Part shown: positions 46,221 through 56,723 of the stretch, piece by piece
Numbering within the stretch: the stretch's first letter is position 1
Layout: the number at the start of each line of letters is the position of its first letter
DNA from: Neobacillus kokaensis
Lineage (GTDB): Bacteria; Bacillota; Bacilli; Bacillales; Cytobacillaceae
Length of the DNA stretch: 64,000 nt
Assembly (NCBI RefSeq): GCF_014656545.1
Contig: NZ_BNDS01000009.1
Location: 134,428 to 198,427 of the forward strand
Reading direction: 5' to 3'
Position numbers and translations under genes: made by a program
The notes under the pieces: generated by a model
Told to the model about the DNA's origin: nothing
Seen by the model: the letters and a program-made list of their open reading frames with translations, nothing else
The model's database searches: none

Positions 46221-47648
46221 ATGAAAGTTGATTTAATTATTAAAAATGGGCTTGTGATGACAATGGAAGGGAAAGGGGTTGGCTTAATTGAGGACGGAGC
46301 TATTGCCATCAAGGGTAATACGATACAGGCAGTGGGCTCGACATTCGAAATTACTAGAGATTATAAAACGGAGAGGGAAATTGACGCAAAAGATAAGCTA
46401 GTTATGCCTGGATTAATAGATGCTCATATCCATACTGGTTTGGCTCTGCTCCGCGGTGTTGCTCAAGATATTTCTCATTGGATGCAAAAAGGGCTTTGGC
46501 CGTTTATGAAGCATGTGACAACAGATGATAGTAAAAAAGGATCGATGGTGAATATCATTGAAGGGATCCAAGCAGGGACTACCACATTTTGTGATTACGA
46601 TCGATCGATGATTAATTTAGTAGATAATTTTATAAAGATTGGGGCTCGTGCGCGTGTTGCCGAACTTGTGAATGAAATTCCTGATAATATTGGCGATGTT
46701 CCAGTAGGAGAATTATATCCTTTTTACCCAGAAATAGGTGAACAGAAGCTGGCGAATAATCTTACGCTGATTGAAAAGTATCATGAAAGTGCAGATGGGA
46801 GAATTACCTGTATTCTTGGTCCGCATGGTCCGGATATGTTGAGTGTAGAATTGCTTAAAGAGATGAAAGCATTAGCGGAAAAATACGATACTAAGCTCCA
46901 TATGCATGTTGCCCAAGGAGACCGGGAAATCGATCAAATGGTAAAACGTTACGGAAAAAGAAGTATAGCATTTTTAGAAGAAATGGGCTACTTAAATGAT
47001 CGCTTAATAGCAGTCCATTTAACGGAGGCAACCGATAAGGAAACGGAGATTGTAGCCAAGAGCGGTGCAGGAATGGTTTATTGTTCAGGAAGCATCGGCA
47101 TCATAGATGGATTAGTTCCGCCTGTATTAAAATTTATTGAAAGCGGGGGAATTGCAGGGTTAGGTTCAGACCAAGCACCGGGAAATAATTGCAACAATAT
47201 GTTTAATGAAATGAAATTTGCTGCTATTTTGAATAAGATAAAGCGGTCAAACCCGACTGTCTTTCCGGCAGCTCTATCCCTTCGGTTAGCAACCATTGAT
47301 GCCGCAAAGGTAATGGGGATTGATCATGAAGTAGGGTCTTTAAGAAAGGGAAAGAAAGCAGACATCATTATTATTAACATGCTTGAACCAACGCTTTCAC
47401 CACTTTTCATCGATCCAATTCGTAACATTATTCCGAATCTAGTATATTCTGCTAGAGGTCATGAAGTTGAAACAAGTATAATAGATGGGGAAATTATTAT
47501 GGAAAACCGCCAAATAACCACAATTAATACAAGAAATGTTATTTTAGAAGCACAGCAGGCAGCAAAAGAAGTCAGTATACGAGCAAAGAAAGATATTCTC
47601 CATGCCAAAAGTGAAATGCTGCAAATGATGGAGGAGGGACTTTTATAG
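46221..47648 (+). CDS. Amidohydrolase of the ATZ/TRZ (deaminase) family
   Basis: A 475-residue metal-dependent hydrolase of the subgroup with guanine, cytosine, S-adenosylhomocysteine and triazine deaminases. It has LIDAHIHTGLAL (metal His pair), the metal His in KLHMHVAQGD, His in IAVHLTEA and the acidic GLGSDQAPGNN, where most relatives have SDGxxSNN. It likely deaminates an amino- or imino-substituted heterocycle. ATG 46221 follows AGGAGG. Divergent from the pentein/ABC operon and downstream of the hydantoinase group, it fits a ring-degradation locus. A family B repeat begins directly at its stop. Confidence 0.85.
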   Translation: MKVDLIIKNGLVMTMEGKGVGLIEDGAIAIKGNTIQAVGSTFEITRDYKTEREIDAKDKLVMPGLIDAHIHTGLALLRGVAQDISHWMQKGLWPFMKHVTTDDSKKGSMVNIIEGIQAGTTTFCDYDRSMINLVDNFIKIGARARVAELVNEIPDNIGDVPVGELYPFYPEIGEQKLANNLTLIEKYHESADGRITCILGPHGPDMLSVELLKEMKALAEKYDTKLHMHVAQGDREIDQMVKRYGKRSIAFLEEMGYLNDRLIAVHLTEATDKETEIVAKSGAGMVYCSGSIGIIDGLVPPVLKFIESGGIAGLGSDQAPGNNCNNMFNEMKFAAILNKIKRSNPTVFPAALSLRLATIDAAKVMGIDHEVGSLRKGKKADIIIINMLEPTLSPLFIDPIRNIIPNLVYSARGHEVETSIIDGEIIMENRQITTINTRNVILEAQQAAKEVSIRAKKDILHAKSEMLQMMEEGLL

Positions 47649-47691
47649 GGTGTCAGGCACTATGTGAAAATTTCACATGGTGCCTGACACC
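47649..47691. repeat. REP-like palindrome, family B (GGTGTCAGGCAC type)
   Basis: GGTGTCAGGCACTATGTGAA pairs with TTCACATGGTGCCTGACACC with one mismatch. The repeat also encodes the last residues and stop of the minus-strand membrane protein. Part copies are at 25963-25976 (AGTGCCAGACACC) and 48811-48826 (GGTCCCAGACACC). Confidence 0.75.
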
Positions 47692-48794
47692 TTTCCAATG
47701 TTTTGGTCGCTGCTGAGGTCTATTGATGATTTTTTGAATAATTTTAGGATGTAACCAGCAGATAAGATTAATTCAATTGTTAATAAAAGAATGATAATCC
47801 ATACCCCTTCAGTTAAGACAGCGTTCTTAACATTTTGGATAATAAGAAATTGTGGATGGAAAAAGGATGTAAAGGTATAAAACATGGCAAACGTAAATAT
47901 TCTGCTCCATTGGGTTACATTGTAAACAAATAGTCCTTTTTTAACACCAAACAATTGAATACGCCTAATAATTCTGTAAATTTCCATAGATTCCACTGCT
48001 AAGAACATTATCGCGGCCAGCCACCAAATCAAGCGTATCATCCCAAAAGGAACTATCCCTGAAACTAAACAGGCGATCCCTGAAATGGATAATGCTCCGT
48101 GCACAATACAATTTGTGTTGTTCCAGTCGGCTTCAATTGACCAGGAAGTAGTTCCATATCGATAAAAAAGCAAAAATGCAGATATACCATAAAAACTTAA
48201 TCCGATTAAAAGAAATGGAAGGGATACGCCAACAGGTAAGTCTTTGAAAACGGTGTTCATTAAAAGGACAATCGATTGGGTGCTGACGGTCGTTAAAAGG
48301 ATTATACCATGCACCTTCCCGTATAATTTGGACCGACGAATTTCAATTATCGTTTTTAAACAAAATCCAATATAAATAGACCATAAAATGATATTTAGAA
48401 AACTGATTATTTCTGAAACCATTCTCCATTCCGTAAATTGATTGTACATAATAATCCCGCATATCGATGTACTCGCAACCCATGTTCCAATACCGAAACG
48501 ATTGATCTGGTTTGTATAATGAAGCTTCTTAAATTTCCCATGAAACAAAGCAATGAAGAAAGATGAAATACAGGCAAACCAAAAGGATAAATTACATATA
48601 CTAAGAATTTTTCCGACATTGCTATGGAAAAAACGAGTCCCAAAGTGGTTTAACAAAACACCCTCCGTAAAAATACCGAAAGCCATCACAGCAGCCATTG
48701 TCGATGTTTGAAAATAGATTTTTTTACAAAAAATCAACAAACCTACCCCAATAAACAAGACCGTCATAATCCAAATATATAACACAATCATCAC
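47673..48794 (-). CDS. Multi-pass membrane protein of unknown function
   Basis: A 373-residue protein with about ten hydrophobic segments; I do not recognise the family. Its last residues (KVSGTM and stop) are encoded by the family B palindrome at 47649, so the natural C-terminus has probably been replaced. The start is uncertain: GTG 48794 and ATG 48791 overlap AGGTGATG, and GTG 48785 is better spaced. A part copy of the same repeat lies just upstream at 48811. Confidence 0.6.
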   Translation of the reverse strand: MMIVLYIWIMTVLFIGVGLLIFCKKIYFQTSTMAAVMAFGIFTEGVLLNHFGTRFFHSNVGKILSICNLSFWFACISSFFIALFHGKFKKLHYTNQINRFGIGTWVASTSICGIIMYNQFTEWRMVSEIISFLNIILWSIYIGFCLKTIIEIRRSKLYGKVHGIILLTTVSTQSIVLLMNTVFKDLPVGVSLPFLLIGLSFYGISAFLLFYRYGTTSWSIEADWNNTNCIVHGALSISGIACLVSGIVPFGMIRLIWWLAAIMFLAVESMEIYRIIRRIQLFGVKKGLFVYNVTQWSRIFTFAMFYTFTSFFHPQFLIIQNVKNAVLTEGVWIIILLLTIELILSAGYILKLFKKSSIDLSSDQNIGKVSGTM

Positions 48795-48841
48795 CTGAAA
48801 ATATTATATCATGGTCCCAGACACCGTTTCAGGTTTGTTTC

Positions 48842-49060
48842 TTATCTTTTTTTGCTTTTGTTATCTTTTGCGGCTGGCTGCACCTTTTTGACCTGTTCAA
48901 AAATGACAGATGCATGGTAGACATTTTCCTTCACTTCCTCAATATTTGTCACTTTTCCTTTGCGACCTTTAATTTTGATATTTTCATCGACGGATGGAAT
49001 TTGTTTAACCAGCTGGCTTAAAACAACTGTTTTATTTTCGAGAAAGTGAATGACCAACAT
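48842..49060 (-). CDS. Small hypothetical protein
   Basis: A 72-residue protein with a beta-rich first half (KIKGRKGKVTNIEEV looks KOW-like) and a basic C-terminus (KDNKSKKR), suggesting RNA or protein binding. Unrecognised. ATG 49060 follows GGGGAG. It ends 15 bases before the part copy of the family B repeat at 48811-48826. Confidence 0.5.
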   Translation of the reverse strand: MLVIHFLENKTVVLSQLVKQIPSVDENIKIKGRKGKVTNIEEVKENVYHASVIFEQVKKVQPAAKDNKSKKR

Positions 49061-49247
49061 CTTTGATTCTCCCCTTATTATTCAAATATTAATTATTCCT
49101 GAAGGATGAGGCGTTTCTTTTAAAGAACTCATCCTATATGTCTAAAATATTGAATAATTGGCAGATTTAGACCATGAAACAGCACCATTCTTTTATTGAA
49201 TGGTGCTAGGCTTGTATTATTCTTATTCGTTTGATTCCGTAATTTTT

Positions 49248-50609
49248 TTAACTGTTTTTTCGTGATGAAACAGAAGATCCGTCCCTATGCATCATTACTT
49301 TTCCGATGAGTTTGGGGTGCATTAGTATGGTCATGGGTTTTAACAGGTTCATGACTTTGATGAATGTGTTGTATATTTCTTTGTCCTTTGTGGAGAGGAG
49401 AAAGATTTTTTTGGCGTACCATTGCAGGAAAGGTAATCCTAATGGTTTTTTCCCGATTGTTTCGGGGTATCGGTAGTCTTCTGTGATCACCATATTCCAA
49501 ATCGGGGCAATTATTTTTGCAGCCTGCTTTTGAAACGAGACAGGCAATTGCCTCGATTGATTAGTACTCCTCAACAGTTTTTGTAGTGCTAATACTTCTA
49601 ACACGGAAATGCTCATGCCTTGGCCAAAGACGGGATCAATCCGGCAAATGGCATCACCAATCAATAAAAGCCCCTCAGGTAAGTTCTTAACCTTATCAAA
49701 CCGTCTCCATGTAATATGGGGAACACGGTAAATCGTAGTTTTCGATAGGGGCTTTGCATCTTTAATTTCTTGATAGATATCAAGTTTTGGAAGTTTCTTC
49801 GCTATGTCAATAAAGCCTTGATCATTTTTCAATACAGATTTTTCGTCGATTTCATTATGGTAGCCGATGATGGTCACAATATGGCGATTTCCTTCTACTT
49901 TCGAGATCGTACCACCAATTTTTTCATGAGGCGGGTTAGGGTAGAGCAGTTTAATTGCCCAATCCCGATCACAGTTCTCATTTAATTCAAACATTCTAGT
50001 AATATAACTTAATCCGATTTTTACCTTTTCTTGTGGAATATGGACCCCTCGTTTATTTAACCAGCTTTGTGAAAAACTGCTTGCACCACTGGCATCCACA
50101 AACAAATCAGCCCCTAATGTTTGTAGGGATCCGCTTCCGTCTTGGACCACAACACCAAGAACGCGATTTTGTTTCTCATCAAAATGATAGTTTTGTACGG
50201 TTTGGCCATACATTACAGTAACGTTCGGTATTCTATAAATATATTGTTCCACAAGCCATTCCAAATTCGGTCGGGTTTGCAGCGTGGTAGTGTAGCCGCC
50301 GTCAAAGCGGAGCTTCCAAACTCCATGATGAAACCAAGCCAAATCTCTGGTTGAATTAATTTTAACAGCTCCGCTGGAATGAAATTTCTCGGTGATCCCA
50401 GGGAACAATTCTTCGAGTCCGGATTGGCCAGCGAGGAGAAGGGCATGTAAATGTGCCCCTTGGGGAGCTCCTTTTCTTGGAATTGGCTCCTCTGTTTTCA
50501 AGTCACGTTCTAGAATAATAACTTCTTGAAAAAGATCAGACAGCACCCGAGCTGCCAGTTTACCAGCGATTCCGCCGCCGATGATAATTGCTTTTTGGTA
50601 GTTGGTCAA
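49248..50609 (-). CDS. FAD-dependent oxidoreductase / monooxygenase
   Basis: A 453-residue flavoprotein of the aromatic-hydroxylase/squalene-epoxidase-like group. It has the Rossmann GGGIAGKLAARVL (residues 11-23), GAPQGAHLHALL, and the FAD pyrophosphate motif LLIGDAICRIDPVFGQGMS. These enzymes oxidise small hydrophobic or aromatic molecules; the substrate is unknown. The last residues (GSVSSRKNS) are encoded within a half copy of the family A repeat, so the C-terminus may be altered. The start ATG 50609 follows GGAGG in GATGGAGGTTG. Confidence 0.8.
   Translation of the reverse strand: MTNYQKAIIIGGGIAGKLAARVLSDLFQEVIILERDLKTEEPIPRKGAPQGAHLHALLLAGQSGLEELFPGITEKFHSSGAVKINSTRDLAWFHHGVWKLRFDGGYTTTLQTRPNLEWLVEQYIYRIPNVTVMYGQTVQNYHFDEKQNRVLGVVVQDGSGSLQTLGADLFVDASGASSFSQSWLNKRGVHIPQEKVKIGLSYITRMFELNENCDRDWAIKLLYPNPPHEKIGGTISKVEGNRHIVTIIGYHNEIDEKSVLKNDQGFIDIAKKLPKLDIYQEIKDAKPLSKTTIYRVPHITWRRFDKVKNLPEGLLLIGDAICRIDPVFGQGMSISVLEVLALQKLLRSTNQSRQLPVSFQKQAAKIIAPIWNMVITEDYRYPETIGKKPLGLPFLQWYAKKIFLLSTKDKEIYNTFIKVMNLLKPMTILMHPKLIGKVMMHRDGSSVSSRKNS
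49261..49290. repeat. Half copy of family A repeat overlapping the oxidoreductase 3' end
   Basis: GATGAAACAGAAGATCCGTCCCTATG matches one arm and loop of the family A palindrome. The other arm is missing, and this half overlaps the coding end. Confidence 0.5.
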
Positions 50610-50791
50610 GAATCAACAACCTCCATCTTACAGTTTAAAAACATAATTTATTATACAATTTTGCAAAATTTATATGAAGAAATTCCTACAAACGAAGCAG
50701 ACGAACCGTTCCTTCACATCATTAAAAAGGACTTTATCCTTATTTGTAGCTTGTATATAATAGTAAAGTATCAAATTTAAGGAGGACCATT

Positions 50792-51745
50792 GTGGTACAA
50801 CAAGGAATCATTTCATTAGGAGAAGCATTTGTCGATTTTATCTCCATTGATCGTTCAAATACAAAATATAATCAATATTTAGGTGGAGCTACGATTAACC
50901 TTGCTGTTGGTGCGAGGAGACTTGGGGTCCCAGTCTATTATTTATGTAAATTAGGTACCGATAAACTCAGCGAATTTGCGGAACAGGAATTAAAGAAAGA
51001 AAAGGTTAGTCTGGAATATTCTGTTCAATCTACATCGAAAAAAATCTGCGGCGTGTATGTTCATTTGAATGAAGAGGGTGATCGTTATTTTCATTCTTAT
51101 TTAAACCCCACAGCAGATGAGGTACTAACAGCGGACGAATTAAAACCGGAAGTATTCCAATATGCCAAAATGTTCTATTTTGCTTCGGGAACCCTTTTCC
51201 ATGAAAAAGAAAAAGAGACCACTGAACGGGCATTAAACTATGCGAAGGACGCTAATCATATAGTAGCCTTTGACGCCAATATTCGACTAAAACGGTGGGA
51301 GAGTGAAGATCACTGTCGTCAAACTGTCCTTTCATTCATGAAAAAGGCCGATATTGTAAAACTTGCCGAAGATGAACTGCATTTTTTAACAGAAACAGAT
51401 TCACTTGATACAGGACTAGAGAAATTAGCAAGAGAAAACATTCCCTATCTTTTCGTTACATTGGGAAGTGAAGGTGGATGCGCCGTAATGAATGGGAACA
51501 AAGTGTTTGTTCCAGCGTCTCCAGTAAAGGCCATCGATACGACAGGGGCAGGGGATGCATTTATGGCTGCTGTTTTATATTGTTTTCATGATTATGGATT
51601 GCCAGTTAATAAATCACAAATAGTAGAATACTTGGAATTTGCAAATCTTGTTGGAGCAGCAGTGACAACAGAAATTGGAGCATTGACATCTACTATTGAT
51701 ATAGAAGAACTTAAGGAACAGTTTCAAAAGAAACAAAAACAATAA
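50792..51745 (+). CDS. PfkB-family sugar kinase, fructokinase-like
   Basis: A 317-residue ribokinase-family enzyme that phosphorylates a sugar with ATP. The first PfkB signature is GATINLAVGARRLG and the second is DTTGAGDAFMAAVLY with the catalytic Asp and anion hole. The overall pattern (SLGEAFVDFI start, SIDxNIR-like FDANIRL) is that of fructokinases. GTG 50792 follows AAGGAGGA. Single gene, with a perfect palindromic terminator. Confidence 0.88.
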   Translation: MVQQGIISLGEAFVDFISIDRSNTKYNQYLGGATINLAVGARRLGVPVYYLCKLGTDKLSEFAEQELKKEKVSLEYSVQSTSKKICGVYVHLNEEGDRYFHSYLNPTADEVLTADELKPEVFQYAKMFYFASGTLFHEKEKETTERALNYAKDANHIVAFDANIRLKRWESEDHCRQTVLSFMKKADIVKLAEDELHFLTETDSLDTGLEKLARENIPYLFVTLGSEGGCAVMNGNKVFVPASPVKAIDTTGAGDAFMAAVLYCFHDYGLPVNKSQIVEYLEFANLVGAAVTTEIGALTSTIDIEELKEQFQKKQKQ

Positions 51746-51746
51746 A

Positions 51747-51779
51747 ACAAATAAATCCCCAAATTGGGGATTTATTTGT
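51747..51779. terminator. Perfect palindromic bidirectional terminator
   Basis: ACAAATAAATCCCC and GGGGATTTATTTGT are exact complements around AAATT, between converging genes. Confidence 0.8.
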
Positions 51780-51798
51780 AAATAATGTAACTGAAAAC

Positions 51799-53842
<2,044 letters not shown>

Positions 53843-53896
53843 GATTGTTCGTCAAAAAAGTAGTGGCGCAAGAATTTGTTTACCGCCTATTATAAC

Positions 53897-53990
53897 TACT
53901 TCCCTACGCTGGTATGATCCAGATCAGGTTCAAAGGGTCAAAGAATTATGCGTTCTTCTCTCAGTCCGAGCTATCAGACTCCCCTAGTAG
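53897..53990 (-). ncRNA. TPP riboswitch (THI element)
   Basis: Reading the minus strand, the conserved blocks are in order: GGGGAGTC, CTGAGAG, then GACCCTTTGAACCTGATCTG and CCAGCGTAGGGAAG. This is a complete thiamine pyrophosphate aptamer. High thiamine pyrophosphate should favour the downstream terminator and switch thiC off. Confidence 0.97.
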
Positions 53991-54243
53991 AGCTGTTAAA
54001 ATATTCATTTGTGAATTACTGCTATAAAGATAACATACTATTTACCAAAGAGGAAGTTATTTTTCAGAATAAAATGAAAATATTCTTTTTTACCTATGTC
54101 TTAATAACTAAATGGCTTAAAAAATCAAACTAAGCTTTCCTAAATTAATATATAACTTAAATGGATTTGAATTAGAGATTGTTTGAATTATACTATTAGT
54201 AAAATAAGGAATAAAAGGAAGTTTTAATAAAAGGGGAGAGAAA
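53991..54243. other. Divergent intergenic region between thiC riboswitch and epimerase gene
   Basis: A/T-rich DNA holding the two divergent promoters. I see no other gene or repeat. The small frame at 53948-54133 lies on the opposite strand of the riboswitch and is a shadow. Confidence 0.5.
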
Positions 54244-55149
54244 ATGAGAATTGTTATTGCTGGTGGTTCGGGATTTATCGGGCAGAAATTGACTCAATTT
54301 CTAATAAATAAAGGACACGAAATAGTAATTTTAACAAGGAAGGATAAGCACCCTTCAGAAAAGATAACGTTTATTAAGTGGCTTGTGGAAGGAGCTTCTC
54401 CTGAACAGGAAATAAAATCTGCCGATGTTTTTATTAATCTAGCAGGTGTCTCGATTAACGATGGTAGATGGACACAAAAACACCAAAAGCAAATTTATGA
54501 GAGTCGGATGAAGGCAACGGATGAGTTGATTAGAATGATTAAAGCACTGTCCGAAAAACCGTCAGTCTTGATTAATGCTAGTGCAATCGGTATTTATCCG
54601 GCATCCGTTAAAAAAATATACACAGAAAAATCACTGGAAAAGGCAAATGATTTTCTTGGGAAAACGGTATCAGACTGGGAAAACAAAGCTGAACAGGTTA
54701 AATCACTATCCATTCGTACGGCTATGATGAGGTTTGGCGTAGTATTAGGAAATGAAGGAGGAGCGCTTCCTTTGATGGTACTTCCATATAAATTGTTTGC
54801 TGGCGGAACGGTTGGTTCAGGGGAACAATGGGTGTCGTGGGTCCATGTTACTGATGTTGTGCGTAGCATCGCATTCGCCATTGAAAATGATAAAATAAAC
54901 GGACCTGTCAATGTCACAGCACCATCGCCTAGCCGAATGAAGGACTTTGGAAAAACCATTGGTTCTGTTTTACATCGTCCGCACTGGCTGCCTGTACCCG
55001 CATTTGCTATGAAACTGGCACTTGGGCAAAAAAGTGCGCTTGTACTTGAAGGACAGCACGTTATCCCAAAAGTTCTTTTGGATCAAGGTTTTGAGTTTAA
55101 GTTCCCATCACTTCATAAAGCCTTGGAGGATCTATTAACAAGTAAGTAA
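54244..55149 (+). CDS. TIGR01777-family NAD(P)-binding epimerase (YfhF type)
   Basis: A 301-residue extended SDR with the N-terminal GGSGFIGQKLTQFL and the family's SAIGIYP, MRFGVVLG and WVHVTDVVR motifs; DUF1731-like C-terminus from about residue 250 (LPVPAFAMKLALGQ). The biochemical role of the family is not established. ATG 54244 follows AAAGGGGAG. Confidence 0.88.
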   Translation: MRIVIAGGSGFIGQKLTQFLINKGHEIVILTRKDKHPSEKITFIKWLVEGASPEQEIKSADVFINLAGVSINDGRWTQKHQKQIYESRMKATDELIRMIKALSEKPSVLINASAIGIYPASVKKIYTEKSLEKANDFLGKTVSDWENKAEQVKSLSIRTAMMRFGVVLGNEGGALPLMVLPYKLFAGGTVGSGEQWVSWVHVTDVVRSIAFAIENDKINGPVNVTAPSPSRMKDFGKTIGSVLHRPHWLPVPAFAMKLALGQKSALVLEGQHVIPKVLLDQGFEFKFPSLHKALEDLLTSK

Positions 55150-55306
55150 TAACAGGGGAATCATCAGTAATTTTGGGAAAAATATTTAATAGACCTCGGA
55201 TACTCTATTTAGAGGATGCAAGGAAAAAAGCATTTGTTAGCGCTTAATGTTTAACCTTTTGATGTAAAAGCCATTTTGATTTAAATGGTTAACAACGGCT
55301 TGAATA

Positions 55307-55447
55307 ATGTCTGCTGAGTATCGTTTCGCAGGTGTCCAAACGGGGGAACACTCCGAGGAAATATTAAAGGAACTGGTTGGCTTCAACAAAGAAACCATAC
55401 AAGTAATAGCGGATAAGGGAATTTTAGGAAATCAAGTAAAAGGTTGA
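55307..55447 (+). pseudogene. 3' remnant of a CaiB/BaiF CoA-transferase gene
   Basis: A 46-codon frame whose product (AGVQTGEHSEEILKELVGF, then KETIQVIADKGIL) looks like the very end of a family III CoA-transferase or racemase. The rest of the gene is absent, with a stop directly upstream (TGA 55301) and no ribosome site. It lies 14 bases before an SDR gene of acyl-CoA metabolism, so it is probably the tail of the operon's former first gene. Confidence 0.6.
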
Positions 55448-55461
55448 GGAGATGATAGAAT

Positions 55462-56232
55462 ATGAATTTAAAAGATAAAGTAGCGGTAGTAACGGGAGGC
55501 GCTTCAGGTTTAGGTTTAGCAACTGTCACAAAGCTTGTTGAAAAGGGGGCCAAGGTGGTTATTTTTGATCTAAATGAATCTAAGGCAAAAGAGGCCGCGC
55601 TGCAATTAGGTGAGCAAGTACAATATGCACTTGTGAATGTTGCGGATGATGTATCAGTTCAAAAAGGCATTAATCAAGCAATTGAGAGCTATGGAGCGAT
55701 TCATATTTGTGTAAACTGTGCGGGTGTTGGTACCCCTGGGAAAACAATTGGGAGGAAGGGTGTATTGCCGCTGGAAGACTTTAATAAAGTAATTGGAATT
55801 AACCTAATCGGAACATTTAATGTTTTAAGATTAGCAGCGAATGAAATGAAAAATAATGAACCTCTCACAAAATCTGGTGAAAGAGGAGTCATTATCAATA
55901 CCGCTTCGGTTGCCGCATTTGACGGCCAAATGGGGCAGGCGGCATATGGTGCAAGTAAAGCCGGAGTGGCTGGTATGACGCTCCCTGTTTCCCGGGATTT
56001 ATCAGAGTTCGGTATCCGCGTGAATACAATTGCACCAGGCTTATTTATGACCCCAATGGCAGATGCTTTATCTGAAAAGGTCATCAAGAAACTATCAGAA
56101 AGTGTTGAGTTTCCAAAGCGATTAGGACGTCCATCTGAATTTGCTGACCTGGCAGCATTTATTATGGAACATGAATATATAAACGGGGAAGTTATTCGTT
56201 TAGATGGCGGAATCAGGATGTCACCAAGATAA
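55462..56232 (+). CDS. 3-hydroxyacyl-CoA dehydrogenase-type SDR
   Basis: A 256-residue short-chain dehydrogenase closely resembling the type 2 3-hydroxyacyl-CoA dehydrogenases (HSD10 type), which oxidise 3-hydroxyacyl-CoA with NAD. TGGASGLG binds cofactor; catalytic Ser (NTASVAAFDGQ), Tyr and Lys (AAYGASKAG) are present; the C-terminal GRPSEFADLAAFIME is typical. ATG 55462 follows TGAGGAGATG. It appears intact, but the gene before and the gene after are fragments, so it may be a survivor of a larger acyl-CoA degradation operon. Confidence 0.88.
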   Translation: MNLKDKVAVVTGGASGLGLATVTKLVEKGAKVVIFDLNESKAKEAALQLGEQVQYALVNVADDVSVQKGINQAIESYGAIHICVNCAGVGTPGKTIGRKGVLPLEDFNKVIGINLIGTFNVLRLAANEMKNNEPLTKSGERGVIINTASVAAFDGQMGQAAYGASKAGVAGMTLPVSRDLSEFGIRVNTIAPGLFMTPMADALSEKVIKKLSESVEFPKRLGRPSEFADLAAFIMEHEYINGEVIRLDGGIRMSPR

Positions 56233-56249
56233 TAGGAGGTGGATAATAA

Positions 56250-56432
56250 ATGATAAAGCAAGCAAATGTAATTGGCGTTAACATGGTAATGTTCGAGAAG
56301 CCTGGCAGAAATGACCCTTATGACATTTTGGCATCAAAAGCGATTAAAAATGATCTCGAAGATGCAGGGATTACCTTAACCGATGTGAACCAACCCTATG
56401 CCGGTTATATTTATGGTGACCCGCGGGCTTAA
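56250..56432 (+). pseudogene. 5' remnant of a thiolase/SCP2-type lipid-transfer gene
   Basis: 60 codons from ATG 56250, behind AGGAGGTG, encode the N-terminus of a thiolase-like SCP-x protein (VIGVNMVMFEKPGRNDP, then AGYIYGDPRA) and stop at 56430-56432. The active-site Cys region that should follow within about 30 residues is missing. The 3' part has been deleted. The intact SDR gene ends 17 bases upstream. Confidence 0.65.
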
Positions 56433-56723
56433 TCGATTTCAACCAATTCCTAAATGGTGATTTATCCCTCCCTTTAATTCATATGGCCGGTCAATTGATT
56501 TTTGCTTAGAAAATAGATCACAGGGTCTGCTGATTACAGTATGATCTTATTTTTCTTAGGATCAATCTATATTGGTAAACCAATAATGAAATCTTATAAT
56601 CCAATTTACCATTTCCACATCAATTTTTTACATTAGGTTCATAAAGAATTAAAAATGCCTTGCTATTCTATTAATAGATTCATTATTAATAATAATCGAT
56701 AAATCGATGGGGAGGCATTTTTT
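56433..56723. other. Intergenic region after the thiolase remnant
   Basis: About 290 bp of A/T-rich DNA with no gene. At its end AAAAATGCC (56651-56659) pairs with GGCATTTTT (56714-56722), and the second arm overlaps the GGGGAGG site and start of the phosphoesterase gene, which could mask the ribosome site in a transcript starting upstream. Confidence 0.4.
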
